A stretch of 64,000 nt of DNA from Bacteroidetes bacterium UBA1312 (GCA_002307135.1 DBTQ01000002.1:3055-67054); one strand, 5' to 3'. Counted from the first letter of the stretch, positions 43,508 to 52,677 are shown. Program-made: numbers and translations. Notes: generated by a model from the sequence alone, not told the origin.

Positions 43508-44604
43508 TGGTGTTTGTTTTTAAAAAAGATATATGGTGACAATGCAAAATTATAGATTGCCCATGCAATATCACATACTGGGAACCATAAAATCAACCAG
43601 CGCTCTTGTAGTGAAAAGGCTGCGATAGCCCAAATTGTCCAAGTTAATGCACAGCGCAAAATCATAGTGCCCATTACCAGATGCGCCTGCCCCATTGATA
43701 GTAACAGTAAAAAAAATAACCACATGAGCCCATGAGATAAACCGTATAAGGATAATAAAACCCGATGATGCCTTTTGTACAATTTACCTGTAGATAGGTG
43801 TCTTTGTTTTTGCGCCAGCCAATCTTTGATATTATTTTTTGCTTCACTAAATGTAAATGCATCCGGCTCAGCAATGATGGTGGTATTGTTTCTATTTGCT
43901 GTTGTTCTGATCAACAAGTCATCATCACCAGAAGGAAGTACACTCCAAAGCTCTGTTTCTTGCGCAGTAAGTAATAATGTTTTCTTGTAAGCAATATTTC
44001 TACCGACAGCCATATAAGGCATACCAGTATTGGCATAGGAGCTGAATTGAATAAATGTGTGTATAGTCTCCCAACGTATAAATTTATTGAGCCAACCTGA
44101 ATATTTATTGTAGCCTCCATATCCAGCCACCAGCTCCTTGCCGTTCTGTAATGGAGCAGTCATCATACCCGCCCAATGTTCAGATGCTGGAGTACAATCT
44201 GCATCAGTCAATAAGAGGAGTTGATTTTTTGCACGGGCAACTGCTTTACTCAAAGCAAATTTTTTGCCGGGTAAAAGCCGCTTTTCATCCTTCTCTATGG
44301 TTACTATTTTTAATTGGGAGTGCTTCGCTGCAAAATTTTGCAGGATACTTGCGGTATCGTCGGATGATGCATCATCGACTACGATTACTTCAAAATCGGG
44401 ATGCTGTTGAGCTAATATTTGTGGCAAATTTTTGAGTAAGTTATCTGCTTCATTTTTAGCACAAATGATGATAGAAATACCTGATTGCACGGTATTATTA
44501 AGTTTACTTTTTGCTGATGTCCCCATTGCCCACAGAAACCAAACGGTGTAAGTCGTTTGCAGAACGATGAGTATGAGTAGTGTATAGGATAGTAAATCAG
44601 CCAT
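43498..44604 (-). CDS. Membrane-associated family 2 glycosyltransferase
   Basis: 368 aa from ATG 44604. The frame extends to 44664, but the upstream part overlaps the divergent promoter region. An N-terminal TM (~5-25) is followed by the GT-A domain: GISIIICAKNEADNLLKNL, FEVIVVDDASSDDTASIL, LLLTDADCTPAS (DxD as DAD), LPSGDDDLLIRT (catalytic acid region), and KQRHLSTGKLYK (QxxRW-like position). Three or four C-terminal TM segments follow. It resembles processive or lipid-glycosylating synthases. Overlaps rsmG by 10 bases. Confidence 0.85.
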   Translation of the reverse strand: MADLLSYTLLILIVLQTTYTVWFLWAMGTSAKSKLNNTVQSGISIIICAKNEADNLLKNLPQILAQQHPDFEVIVVDDASSDDTASILQNFAAKHSQLKIVTIEKDEKRLLPGKKFALSKAVARAKNQLLLLTDADCTPASEHWAGMMTAPLQNGKELVAGYGGYNKYSGWLNKFIRWETIHTFIQFSSYANTGMPYMAVGRNIAYKKTLLLTAQETELWSVLPSGDDDLLIRTTANRNNTTIIAEPDAFTFSEAKNNIKDWLAQKQRHLSTGKLYKRHHRVLLSLYGLSHGLMWLFFLLLLSMGQAHLVMGTMILRCALTWTIWAIAAFSLQERWLILWFPVCDIAWAIYNFALSPYIFFKNKHQWT

Positions 44605-44709
44605 TATATGGGCAAAGAAACGAAAATGTTTATTCGCATGGTTGTTTTTCGTAAATGCACACACAAAATTCCCTCAGGATCAAATCGGTCAATTATCAAA
44701 TTATCCCTT

Positions 44710-44717
44710 TACCTTTG
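44710..44717 (+). promoter_or_regulatory. Putative -7 element of the TPR gene
   Basis: TACCTTTG, an exact TAnnTTTG, is 18 bases before the ATG at 44735. It lies inside the longer frame starting at 44642, which supports the later start. Confidence 0.5.
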
Positions 44718-44734
44718 CAGCCAATTTAAGAGTA

Positions 44735-45397
44735 ATGAACATAAATATTCGTCGTTTTATCGTTTTCAATCGTTTGATTCTAGCTATTGCAGTTATTGCA
44801 TTGGGTTTTCTTATAGGTTTTAAAGTATCTCATGGCTGGTGGATGGCATGGCTACCATTTTTAATCGGCATTCTAATGGTTGTTGCTCATTTCTTAATTG
44901 GTCCAATGTCACTTATACAGAGTTATGTAGAAAGTGGTGACTTGGAAGGGGCACAAAATCTTTTGGCAAAAGTCAAATTCCCGAATCTCTTATACAAACC
45001 GGTACGCTCGTCTTACTATATGCTGCAAGCCAATATGTCCACTATGACGGATGATTTGGACAAAGCAGAAAGTGATTTGAAAAAAAGTCTGGAAGCAGGT
45101 ATCACGGAAAAAGGGTTTGAAGGGACAGCCTATTTACAGCTTGGCGCTATTGCTCAAAAGAGAGGTAATACTAAAGAGGCTTACGAACAAATTCGCAAAG
45201 CGGTGAAACTAGGATTACCGGACAAAGATAATGAAGCTAGCGCCTACTTACAGTTAAGTTCTATATGTATGCAGCGTCGCGATTTCCGTGCGTCGAAACA
45301 ATATTTTGCAAAAGCAAAGTCTTGCAAGGCTACGAATGTACAGGTAGTAGATCAAATCAAAGAAATGCAGAAGTACATTGCCAGAATGCCCGGATAA
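44735..45397 (+). CDS. Membrane-anchored TPR protein
   Basis: 220 aa from ATG 44735; the longer frame (to 44642) overlaps the promoter and the divergent gene. Two TM segments near the N-terminus (FNRLILAIAVIALGFLIGF and WWMAWLPFLIGILMVVAHFL) precede a soluble TPR part with ~3 repeats (QLGAIAQKRGNTKEAYEQIRKAVK, YLQLSSICMQRRDFRASKQYFAKAK). TPRs mediate protein contacts. Partner unknown. Confidence 0.85.
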   Translation: MNINIRRFIVFNRLILAIAVIALGFLIGFKVSHGWWMAWLPFLIGILMVVAHFLIGPMSLIQSYVESGDLEGAQNLLAKVKFPNLLYKPVRSSYYMLQANMSTMTDDLDKAESDLKKSLEAGITEKGFEGTAYLQLGAIAQKRGNTKEAYEQIRKAVKLGLPDKDNEASAYLQLSSICMQRRDFRASKQYFAKAKSCKATNVQVVDQIKEMQKYIARMPG

Positions 45398-45428
45398 TCC
45401 AATGATCTATTTTTTAAATTTCTTAATG

Positions 45429-45458
45429 AAGGAGCCAATCAAAAATTGGCTCCTTTTT
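45429..45458 (+). terminator. Rho-independent terminator of the TPR gene
   Basis: AAGGAGCCAAT (45429-45439) pairs with ATTGGCTCCTT (45445-45455) over a CAAAA loop, followed by T residues. Confidence 0.85.
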
Positions 45459-45494
45459 AATTTACTTTCGTTCCGCTATTTAGACTTTGAATAA

Positions 45495-45502
45495 TATCTT
45501 TG
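45495..45502 (+). promoter_or_regulatory. Putative -7 element before the 45517 start
   Basis: TATCTTTG, an exact TAnnTTTG, stands 14 bases before ATG 45517 and inside the longer TTG-initiated frame from 45487. It argues for initiation at 45517 with a very short leader. Confidence 0.45.
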
Positions 45503-45516
45503 CGCCAATATATTTT

Positions 45517-46068
45517 ATGCAAGAGATAGAACCATACTACAACTGGCGCCATTTATATACTGCCGAGGAAGACGAACAATCGCCGTTCTATGGTCGTGAG
45601 TATAGCGAATTCGAATATTCCAATACCGTTTATAATTACTATATCCATCCGCAATGGGACGAGTTTGGGTCTCGTACACTTTACCTCAAAGTTCTGTTTG
45701 TCGATTATGATTTTAATTTCGCCATTATTGAAATGATTGGCGAATGGAATGATGCAATTGAAAATGATATCATGCAGCTCAAGCGCGATGTAATTGACGA
45801 TATGATACATAAAGGTATAACCAAGTTTATGCTCATCACAGAAAATGTGCTCAATTTCCACAGCAGCGACACTGATTACTACGAAGAATGGCAAGGCGAT
45901 ATTGCCGACGACGGCGGTTGGGTAGTGTCTATTAATATGCCTTCTTCCACCCGTTACGATTTTGAACAAATGCACTTGGAACGATATATCAAGCTAATGG
46001 ACATTCCCAACTGGCGCACATTCCAGCCTATGGATTTTTTCAATATGGTGGACAATCGGATGCTGTAA
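45517..46068 (+). CDS. Conserved acidic hypothetical protein
   Basis: 183 aa from ATG 45517 (193 aa from TTG 45487, less likely). Acidic, aromatic-rich and soluble: EPYYNWRHLYTAEEDEQSPFYGREYSEF at the start, HPQWDEFGSRTLYLKVLFVDYDFNFAIIEMIGEWNDAIE in the middle, and WRTFQPMDFFNMVDNRML at the end. No signal peptide or known catalytic motif. The composition and spacing look like a genuine conserved Bacteroidota protein. Function unknown. Confidence 0.8.
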   Translation: MQEIEPYYNWRHLYTAEEDEQSPFYGREYSEFEYSNTVYNYYIHPQWDEFGSRTLYLKVLFVDYDFNFAIIEMIGEWNDAIENDIMQLKRDVIDDMIHKGITKFMLITENVLNFHSSDTDYYEEWQGDIADDGGWVVSINMPSSTRYDFEQMHLERYIKLMDIPNWRTFQPMDFFNMVDNRML

Positions 46069-46086
46069 TTTCACTGTGTAAGCGCG

Positions 46087-48471
46087 CTACAACAATTTAA
46101 CCCCCACATCTTCAAGTCGTGCATATATAGCAGTATAGACTTCGCTATAAGTTTGTTCTATTCGGGTAATATGTTTGCCCCAGAAAAATATTTTTATTAC
46201 AGCAGATGTTGGTGTGATGGCGGTGATAAAAATTTCAGGCGCTTTGGCACTGAATACATTTTCATTTTCCAATATTTCATCTTGACATATAGCCATCAGT
46301 TCATCCATATTGTAGGGCTTGCTCACACTTAGGCTGATGGTAATACGCACATGATTGTTACTCAGGGTCCAGTTAGTAATGTTTTTGGAAAGCACATCGC
46401 CATTAGGTATTACTACCTCTGCCCCATCTTCGGTAATGAGTGTGCTGGTACGAATACCGATCTCCTTTACCCTACCCTTTTTATCGCTCACTTCTACTAC
46501 ATCGCCAATGCGCAATGTGCGGTCGAAAATGAGGATAATACCTGATACAAAATTGTTGACAATACTTTGCAGACCCAAACCAATACCGACACCCAATGCA
46601 CCTAATATCACTGTAATTTTATCTATAGGCAAACCTGATGCGGCTACAGCCAACAGGAATCCTACGATCAATAGAATTAGCCTCGTTACCAATAGTCGAG
46701 AGCGTTCCGTTTTATTTTCCACCAAAGCATCATCGCCAATATCACCAAAGAAGTAGGATATATATTTTTGTAAAAAATTGGCAAACCAAATAATCCCTAA
46801 AAATAATGCGATGCCACCTAGCGTAAAGGAAAAATTACCTATACTATGAACACGACCTAATACACCCAGAAGGTCTGCAGTTATAGGTTCGTAGAGGTTG
46901 ACATTGTCAGCAAATATTACACACCACAATACTACAGCGAATATAGATACCATACGGGTAATGCCTTTGATAATTGACCCAGATTCGAAATGATCCGGAT
47001 ATTTTCTTCGAATACGACTGCTTTTTATTTGGAGTAAAAATGCTTCCACTATTATTTGCACCAATATAGTCAGTGACACTGCTTGAGCAAAGGCATACAA
47101 CGCAGCCGAAAGCAGAATATGTGAGAGACTCACTCGACCCAATACATTGCAAACGATAGAGAGCATATGCAACAAAACAAATAAAATACCCACTGCCCAA
47201 ATGAACTTATAACGATACATCGTGTTACCTAATCGTAACATTATAAATAGTGCATACACAATAGCGCCTATATTAATGGTCAATGTCCACCAACGTTCCA
47301 TGTAGATAGGCAATCCCAGAAGCCGGAAAAATGTGGGTAACAAAAAGAATAACAGATAGCCACACCACATCAAAAAGAGCGGACGTGAGAGACGTTTTAT
47401 GAAAAATAAAGTGAGTGTAACAAGCAGTAAAAATTGAATACTCTCTGTGTAAATAACCGGAGCATTCATATCAAACAATGGAGCTATAGAGAACAGGAGT
47501 ACCATCGACGACAGAAATGGGATTGCATGTATATACTGCAATTTCAGCGGAGCCAGCTCATCTAATTTATTAAGTCGCTTGAGACTCCTGAAATTGTACC
47601 AAACCAAAAAAAAGAATAAACCTGATATAAAGTATAAACTCAACCTGTTGCTTCGGGTGTTTTTGAAATAATAGCTTGTTATACGTTGTTCCTTATCTAT
47701 ACCTTCATGGAAGCCTCTGATAAAGTTTGGTTTATTGACATTCCTTGGTTCCCACAAATAACGGCGCTCTTTAGCAAAAGCTTTAGTATTAAGGGTCTTG
47801 AGTTCTACTTCTGCGCGAAACAGCAGCTCTTGTATGTTAATCGCATTTGTTGATGCATGGGCTTTCAGATTATTGATGAGTGTAGTGTTGAGCCGAACAA
47901 GACTATCCGTTATTTTCCATTTTTTACGTAGTTCCAATATCTGCGGCATATAGGCAGCCTTGAGTAAGCTGTCTTTAAAAATGTGATGTAATACAGTATC
48001 TTTTCGGATATTTAATATTTGTAATTTCAGACTGCTTAAGCTCGTATCGTACTTGTTCAATTCTTCATTATCGTCTTTTACATTATCATTGAGTTCACGC
48101 AACAATTGGGCAAACATTTGCAGATTTTGGAGATTCAGGGTTCTTTCATTGATAGTTGTCAGCTTGTCCTTTACAAGAGCAATAGCTGCATCATCGTCTT
48201 GCAACTGACGATTAATCATATCCATATTCGAAAACGAGCCGGTAACAACGGGCACTTTATTTTGCACTTCAAATACGCGCTGCAAGGCCGACAAATAATC
48301 GCTCGAACTCAAGGTATTGCTATCTGCAAATAGGCTCATATCAAAGCGATGCTTACCTGGTTTCTTCAGCGTGTCTTGAGCATAGCCTATAGTCGAAAAG
48401 AGACTACAGCAGATCAGTATTGTTACGAGAAGTATTTTCTTTATACCGGCACTTATCGAGACAATATTCAT
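46087..48471 (-). CDS. Large MscS-family mechanosensitive channel
   Basis: 794 aa from ATG 48471 (811 aa from 48522, but 48471 places the signal peptide ICCSLFSTIGYAQD correctly). A ~220-residue periplasmic helical domain is followed by about ten TM segments and the MscS core (~550-790). The core has ILGALGVGIGLGLQSIVNNFVSGIILIFDRTLRIGDVVEV, the Gly/Ala-rich pore helix and beta domain, then EVVIPNGDVLSKNITNWTLSNNHVRI. It releases solutes on osmotic downshock. The large N-terminal region makes it MscK/YbdG-like rather than a minimal MscS. Confidence 0.92.
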   Translation of the reverse strand: MNIVSISAGIKKILLVTILICCSLFSTIGYAQDTLKKPGKHRFDMSLFADSNTLSSSDYLSALQRVFEVQNKVPVVTGSFSNMDMINRQLQDDDAAIALVKDKLTTINERTLNLQNLQMFAQLLRELNDNVKDDNEELNKYDTSLSSLKLQILNIRKDTVLHHIFKDSLLKAAYMPQILELRKKWKITDSLVRLNTTLINNLKAHASTNAINIQELLFRAEVELKTLNTKAFAKERRYLWEPRNVNKPNFIRGFHEGIDKEQRITSYYFKNTRSNRLSLYFISGLFFFLVWYNFRSLKRLNKLDELAPLKLQYIHAIPFLSSMVLLFSIAPLFDMNAPVIYTESIQFLLLVTLTLFFIKRLSRPLFLMWCGYLLFFLLPTFFRLLGLPIYMERWWTLTINIGAIVYALFIMLRLGNTMYRYKFIWAVGILFVLLHMLSIVCNVLGRVSLSHILLSAALYAFAQAVSLTILVQIIVEAFLLQIKSSRIRRKYPDHFESGSIIKGITRMVSIFAVVLWCVIFADNVNLYEPITADLLGVLGRVHSIGNFSFTLGGIALFLGIIWFANFLQKYISYFFGDIGDDALVENKTERSRLLVTRLILLIVGFLLAVAASGLPIDKITVILGALGVGIGLGLQSIVNNFVSGIILIFDRTLRIGDVVEVSDKKGRVKEIGIRTSTLITEDGAEVVIPNGDVLSKNITNWTLSNNHVRITISLSVSKPYNMDELMAICQDEILENENVFSAKAPEIFITAITPTSAVIKIFFWGKHITRIEQTYSEVYTAIYARLEDVGVKLL

Positions 48472-48828
48472 TTGCGCTAATTTATAGTTGATCAATGTTA
48501 GTATACTTTTTTGTAAGGTCAAGTGCTACAAAATTTCTAACAAATAATTCAGGTTACAATTCTAGTTGACTATTCAAAAATATAGCATAAAGTTATTAAC
48601 GTTCTGATAAATATACAGACGATTTTTTCACTAGTGGTTTGTCTATACATCTGAGTGTAAAATCCTTAAGTCATATTTATCTAGTATTATTAAAACCAGA
48701 GCTACACCTAATTAAATAGTAGCTGCACTCGTCAAAGGATTATTGAATAAATACCAACACAAAAGCCACAACATAAATGTTGTGGCTTTTGTTTGTAGAT
48801 TGTTTTGTTTCAGTGAATGAGCAACTGC
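48472..48828. other. Intergenic region with one terminator
   Basis: 357 bases between two leftward genes. It contains the hairpin at 48759-48792 and otherwise AT-rich DNA in which I see nothing. Confidence 0.6.
48759..48792. terminator. Terminator behind the leftward secreted-protein gene
   Basis: A 16-bp stem (ACAAAAGCCACAACAT and its complement, 48759-48774 with 48777-48792) has a very small loop, with T-rich DNA on the outer sides. It terminates the gene ending at 48829. Confidence 0.85.
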
Positions 48829-49539
48829 TTATTTTCCACAAGCATTATACTCCTGCATTACTCTTATAAATACTTCGTCGTTGGCAGCACCGTTAAACAT
48901 ATTGTATTTGTAGCCTTTTTCTTTGTCTTCTATTTTTTTAGCCAGTACAGGACAGTCTTTAAGGTACTCACTCATTTTTTTAGCAAAGGGAGAGAAGGTC
49001 ATATCTACAATTTCATGGGCATTTTTAAAGTCAGGCAACATTACATAGTAGCCGCGTTTCACATCGTAGGGTCTTGTAGCATTCGCCATTTCCACTTTCT
49101 CTAATTTGCGCAAGCGATACATTTTAAATTTATCTGTTGTCGATGCGTTGATCATTTCCATAAAGATGGTTTTGTTACCGATCGTTATATCATCTTCTTT
49201 CATACGCACAGGGTAGAAGTCTTTGCCTTTTACAGTGAAATACTGAATATCATCGTCTGTCAATTTTTTAGGTTTCATTTCGCTTGCAGGCGTAAACATA
49301 ATATAGGTCAATGTTTTCTTCATATCTGTAACATTGAGCTGTACCGTCCCATCTTGCTTGGTGCCATCAGTTAGCGTAATGCTCCCTGAACCTTCTATCA
49401 TATAGCTGTCAGAATTTTTCCAAGTACCCAAAGAATCGGAAGTACCTGCAAATTTTTTCATCTTGTCAAGGAAGCCTTGCGCATTTGACATTGTGGGCAC
49501 AGTCAATGCTATGCACAGTCCGAGTATAAGTTTTTTCAT
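48829..49539 (-). CDS. Secreted hypothetical protein
   Basis: 236 aa from ATG 49539. The frame extends to 49599, but 49539 begins an ideal signal peptide MKKLILGLCIALTVPTMSNA. The mature part has GSGSITLTDGTKQDGTVQLN, FTPASEMKPKKLTDDDIQYFTVKGKDFYPVRMKEDDITIGNKTIFMEM and a Lys-rich C-terminus. No enzyme motif recognised. It diverges from the next secreted protein gene by 43 bases. Confidence 0.85.
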   Translation of the reverse strand: MKKLILGLCIALTVPTMSNAQGFLDKMKKFAGTSDSLGTWKNSDSYMIEGSGSITLTDGTKQDGTVQLNVTDMKKTLTYIMFTPASEMKPKKLTDDDIQYFTVKGKDFYPVRMKEDDITIGNKTIFMEMINASTTDKFKMYRLRKLEKVEMANATRPYDVKRGYYVMLPDFKNAHEIVDMTFSPFAKKMSEYLKDCPVLAKKIEDKEKGYKYNMFNGAANDEVFIRVMQEYNACGK

Positions 49540-49582
49540 AAGGTTGGAATTACTAATTTTGTTACAAAGCAACATCAAAAAA

Positions 49583-50416
49583 ATGAAAGCAATCCTCACT
49601 TATTTGTTATTATTTACTATTAGCACTCGCTTATGCGCTCAGGATATCAATTTTGACAAAAAATCGGGCGAATTCAGTACTACAAGCGGTATTATAGCCA
49701 AGCTAACAGACGAAAAGGTAAAGACCGTGAATGGAAAAAGTTATTTTATCATGGATGCGACAGGACAAAACGAATTAATGGGCTTTGTGATCAATCGGTT
49801 TCAGGATACTTTTGGCGGGGCTTACAAATATTATTATGCAGCTCGTAGTACAACTCTTGGGCTTTCGGCTTACCGTCCCAATTTCACAGGCATGAGTGTT
49901 TATAAGGAAATTAGCGAAATAGTACTGAATAAAGGTTTACTCCAACCTGATGGAAAGCTCAACGAAGCAAAAGTAAAAGCCTTCTTTAACGATATGCAAG
50001 CAGAGTATGGCAATATGCAACAAAGATATACAACAATCAATGACTCTTTAGCAGCATTGATCAATATTCCCGCTCCACCAGTAGAGCGCGACATGCGTAA
50101 AATGATAACAGCGAATGAATTTGGTAAAATAGGACAAGGCAACGTCGCTATTGGCACCTGGGAGTTAATAGAAGGCTATACCGACGATGTATTCAAATCC
50201 AAAACTTATCATTTCCAGATTAAAAACAATGCCGGTGGTATCATCTGTATTTCGTGGATTGAATTATCAGGGGCACATACTTATATTTATAAAAATGGGG
50301 TTCGCAGCAATGAGAATTGGTCGGTGCCTGACTTTATTCATAATAACCCAATTCAAAACAAAGAGAACTATGTTGTTGAATTGTCCAAAAAGTTGATTGC
50401 CGCAGGACTTTTATAA
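49583..50416 (+). CDS. Secreted hypothetical protein
   Basis: 277 aa from ATG 49583 (the frame reaches 49463, but this overlaps the divergent gene). Signal peptide MKAILTYLLLFTISTRLCAQ. The mature protein has FDKKSGEFSTTSGIIAKLT, a mid helical part (KVKAFFNDMQAEYGNMQQRY) and FQIKNNAGGIICISWIELSGAHTYIY, probably beta-rich. No family recognised. It is upstream of the triplet of paralogous genes on the same strand, from which a promoter region separates it. Confidence 0.82.
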   Translation: MKAILTYLLLFTISTRLCAQDINFDKKSGEFSTTSGIIAKLTDEKVKTVNGKSYFIMDATGQNELMGFVINRFQDTFGGAYKYYYAARSTTLGLSAYRPNFTGMSVYKEISEIVLNKGLLQPDGKLNEAKVKAFFNDMQAEYGNMQQRYTTINDSLAALINIPAPPVERDMRKMITANEFGKIGQGNVAIGTWELIEGYTDDVFKSKTYHFQIKNNAGGIICISWIELSGAHTYIYKNGVRSNENWSVPDFIHNNPIQNKENYVVELSKKLIAAGLL

Positions 50417-50505
50417 GCACAACAATCCATACTTTATGATGTGGGACAAGAATGAGAATTTGCATTGATTTTAGTTTATATGCGCTCCTTTTTGATCTGT
50501 TTTTT

Positions 50506-50534
50506 ACCGTTCGTAAACTTTTTCGACCGTTCGT
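50506..50534 (+). promoter_or_regulatory. LytTR-type regulator binding site (two 9-bp direct repeats)
   Basis: ACCGTTCGT occurs at 50506-50514 and again at 50526-50534, separated by 11 bases. Each copy fits the LytTR consensus [TA][AC][CA]GTTN[AG][TG], and the 10-13-base spacing of two direct repeats is that of LytTR regulators. It ends 8 bases before the -33 box of the promoter for the paralog triplet, a normal activator position. The regulator is not in this window. Confidence 0.65.
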
Positions 50535-50542
50535 CAAATAGT

Positions 50543-50574
50543 TTTGGTTTTTCTTTTCTCGGACAGTAGGTTTG
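50543..50574 (+). promoter_or_regulatory. Near-perfect Bacteroidota promoter of the paralog triplet
   Basis: TTTG (50543-50546), a 20-base spacer and TAGGTTTG (50567-50574) match the consensus TTTG-N19-21-TAnnTTTG with no mismatch. It lies directly upstream of ATG 50589, giving a short leader. Confidence 0.7.
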
Positions 50575-50588
50575 CTTTTTTTTAGATT

Positions 50589-51173
50589 ATGACGAAACGC
50601 TTACTCATTACCCTTCTTTTTTATTGTTGCAGTATATCCAGTCAGGCACAAGATCTCATTGTTACAAAATTGGGCGACACCATTCAGGTTAAGATAGTAG
50701 AACTTAACAAGCTTGGCGTCAATTTCAAAAAGTATAACAAACCGCATGGTCTTGTTTACTCCATGCATAAGTCTCGCGTAGAATTCATCCAATATGAAAA
50801 CGGAACGGTGGACAGCCTTGATAACAAACATCGAGATACACCACTCCAAACCATTGTTGGCGACCCTTACAAAGCTGGAGCAACAGACGCTCAAAAATAT
50901 TATCAAGGTTATAAAAGTGCAGGTACAGGTACACTTATCGTTGGGCTATTATCGCCACTTGGAGGGCTTATACCAGCTATTGCATGCTCTTCTACCAAAC
51001 CCAAAGAACGCAATTTAGAATATCCCAATCCCGACTTTATGCAAAACCCTGCCTATGCCGACGGTTATAGACACCAGGCCAAACTCACCAAACAGGGAAG
51101 AGTGTGGACCAACTGGGGTGTTGCATTCGGAGTCAATGTACTCTTCGCATTCCTATTGCTTATTAAGCATTAG
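50589..51173 (+). CDS. Tandem paralog 1: secreted/membrane protein of unknown function
   Basis: 194 aa. Signal peptide (~1-20, SISSQAQD), a small beta-rich domain (QDLIVTKLGDTIQVKIVEL, FIQYENGTVDSL), then a glycine-rich hydrophobic hairpin (YKSAGTGTLIVGLLSPLGGLIPAIACS), YPNPDFMQNPAYADGYRHQAKLTK, and a C-terminal TM (WGVAFGVNVLFAFLLL). The same order recurs in the next two genes, which make a tandem triplet under one promoter. Possibly an envelope or stress protein. The family has no known function that I can name. Confidence 0.85.
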   Translation: MTKRLLITLLFYCCSISSQAQDLIVTKLGDTIQVKIVELNKLGVNFKKYNKPHGLVYSMHKSRVEFIQYENGTVDSLDNKHRDTPLQTIVGDPYKAGATDAQKYYQGYKSAGTGTLIVGLLSPLGGLIPAIACSSTKPKERNLEYPNPDFMQNPAYADGYRHQAKLTKQGRVWTNWGVAFGVNVLFAFLLLIKH

Positions 51174-51244
51174 ATATACCCGACTATGCACGCTTCAAAA
51201 TAGTAGTGCAAAAACGCTTGTACTACTTCAAACAATTATTTATT

Positions 51245-51835
51245 ATGATGAAACATCTAACTACTACAATACTGTTTTTGTGGACTATTATACCCTGCCA
51301 AGCGCAAGATCTCATTATCAAAAAATCGGGTGACACAGTCCGAGCTAAAATACTGGACGTGAATCCAGCAGAAGTAAGGTATATGAAATTCGAACAGTCC
51401 AATGGATCGTCATACGTACTGCTCAAATCGGCGGTAAAACAAATAAGCTATAGCAACGGCGTAGTGGATAGTTTTGTGGCCATAGCCAAAGTTAACACTG
51501 ATACCCTACCAGGTATCAGCGATCCTTACAAAGAAGGGAGAAGAGATGCAAGGAAATATTACACCAATTATAGAACAGCAAGTCTTAGTACACTTTTTAC
51601 GAGTATTCTATCCCCAGAGATAGCCCTCATTCCTGCCATTGCCTGTGGATCCAAAGAACCCAAAGAACGAAATTTAGGCTACCCCAACCCAGACTTTATG
51701 AAAAACCAGACTTACGCCAAAGGCTATAAACAAGAAGCTGCAAAAATAAAACAAAGTAATGTCTGGAGATATTGGTGTGCCGGCCTTATAGCCAATTTAT
51801 TTTTCGTTTTAGCAACGTTCTCTAAATCACATTAA
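51245..51835 (+). CDS. Tandem paralog 2: secreted/membrane protein of unknown function
   Basis: 196 aa from ATG 51245 (or the next codon, 51248). The frame reaches back to GTG 51206 but the signal peptide KHLTTTILFLWTIIPCQAQD begins at 51248. Same domain order as paralog 1: DLIIKKSGDTVRAKILDVNPAEVRY, DPYKEGRRDARKYYTNYRTASLSTLFTSILSPEIALIPAIACG, YPNPDFMKNQTYAKGYKQEAAKIK, then a C-terminal TM. It is the most diverged copy: the GTGT of the hydrophobic hairpin is replaced by SLST, and Gly in SPxxGLIPA by Ala. Confidence 0.82.
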   Translation: MMKHLTTTILFLWTIIPCQAQDLIIKKSGDTVRAKILDVNPAEVRYMKFEQSNGSSYVLLKSAVKQISYSNGVVDSFVAIAKVNTDTLPGISDPYKEGRRDARKYYTNYRTASLSTLFTSILSPEIALIPAIACGSKEPKERNLGYPNPDFMKNQTYAKGYKQEAAKIKQSNVWRYWCAGLIANLFFVLATFSKSH

Positions 51836-51918
51836 TATTCCAATACACCTACCTGTTCTGAAAACTATATTACAACAAAGATTTACTGAAGAAAACTAAA
51901 AGATTACAATTGCCCAAT

Positions 51919-52527
51919 ATGCACAAACATCTATTCACTACACTGCTCTTGCTATGCAGTATTGTAAACTCCCAAGCGCAAGACCTCATTGTCAAAAAAT
52001 CAGGAAAGACCATTGAAGGTAAAATACTGAAAGTAACGCCCACAGAGGTAAAGTACAAAAGAACAGATATTCCTAATAGTTATTTGCATATAGTGTTTCG
52101 TACTCAGATTGAGTATATCCAATACGAAAACGGAACTATAGATAGCCTTAACCAGAAAGACAGCACCACTAACATGGCACAAGCCCCTGTTGCACCGAAG
52201 ATGATGGTTGGCGACCCGTATATACTGGGTAAAGCCGATGCTCGGCAGTATTATCATCGCTATACAGGAGCCGGCACAGGCACTTTAATTGTATCATTAA
52301 TATCGCCATTAGTCGGGCTACTGCCAGCTACTATATGTTCTATTAGCGATCCGGACGATACACATTTGGGTTACCCAACACCTGAGTTTATGAATAATAA
52401 AGACTACGCCAAAGGATATATGCGCCAGGCTAAAAGAATAAAATCGGGGAAAGTATGGATGAATTGGGCAATAGCGTTTGGTGTAAATGTACTTTTAGTA
52501 GCTATGCTTTCTACCAGCAGCAAATAA
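51919..52527 (+). CDS. Tandem paralog 3: secreted/membrane protein of unknown function
   Basis: 202 aa from ATG 51919 (TTG 51910 adds three residues). Signal peptide HKHLFTTLLLLCSIVNSQAQD, then VKKSGKTIEGKILKVTPTEVKYK, DPYILGKADARQYYHRYTGAGTGTLIVSLISPLVGLLPATICS, YPTPEFMNNKDYAKGYMRQAKRIK, and a C-terminal TM. Closer to paralog 1 than to 2. It is closed by the terminator at 52623-52649. Confidence 0.85.
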   Translation: MHKHLFTTLLLLCSIVNSQAQDLIVKKSGKTIEGKILKVTPTEVKYKRTDIPNSYLHIVFRTQIEYIQYENGTIDSLNQKDSTTNMAQAPVAPKMMVGDPYILGKADARQYYHRYTGAGTGTLIVSLISPLVGLLPATICSISDPDDTHLGYPTPEFMNNKDYAKGYMRQAKRIKSGKVWMNWAIAFGVNVLLVAMLSTSSK

Positions 52528-52622
52528 GGGTTGTTCCCAATATGAAGGATTTTACAGATTTAAGTATCCAAAGTTAAGTACACTAGTTAAAGCAAGGCTT
52601 GGCTTTATCATGTATAAAAAGG

Positions 52623-52649
52623 GGGCTGTCTCGTATTTTGAGACAGCCC
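52623..52649. terminator. Bidirectional terminator after the paralog triplet
   Basis: GGGCTGTCTC (52623-52632) pairs with GAGACAGCCC (52640-52649) across a 7-base loop, flanked by A-rich and T-rich tracts. It lies between convergent genes. Confidence 0.88.
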
Positions 52650-52677
52650 ATTTTATAAAAATCATACAACGCTCATA

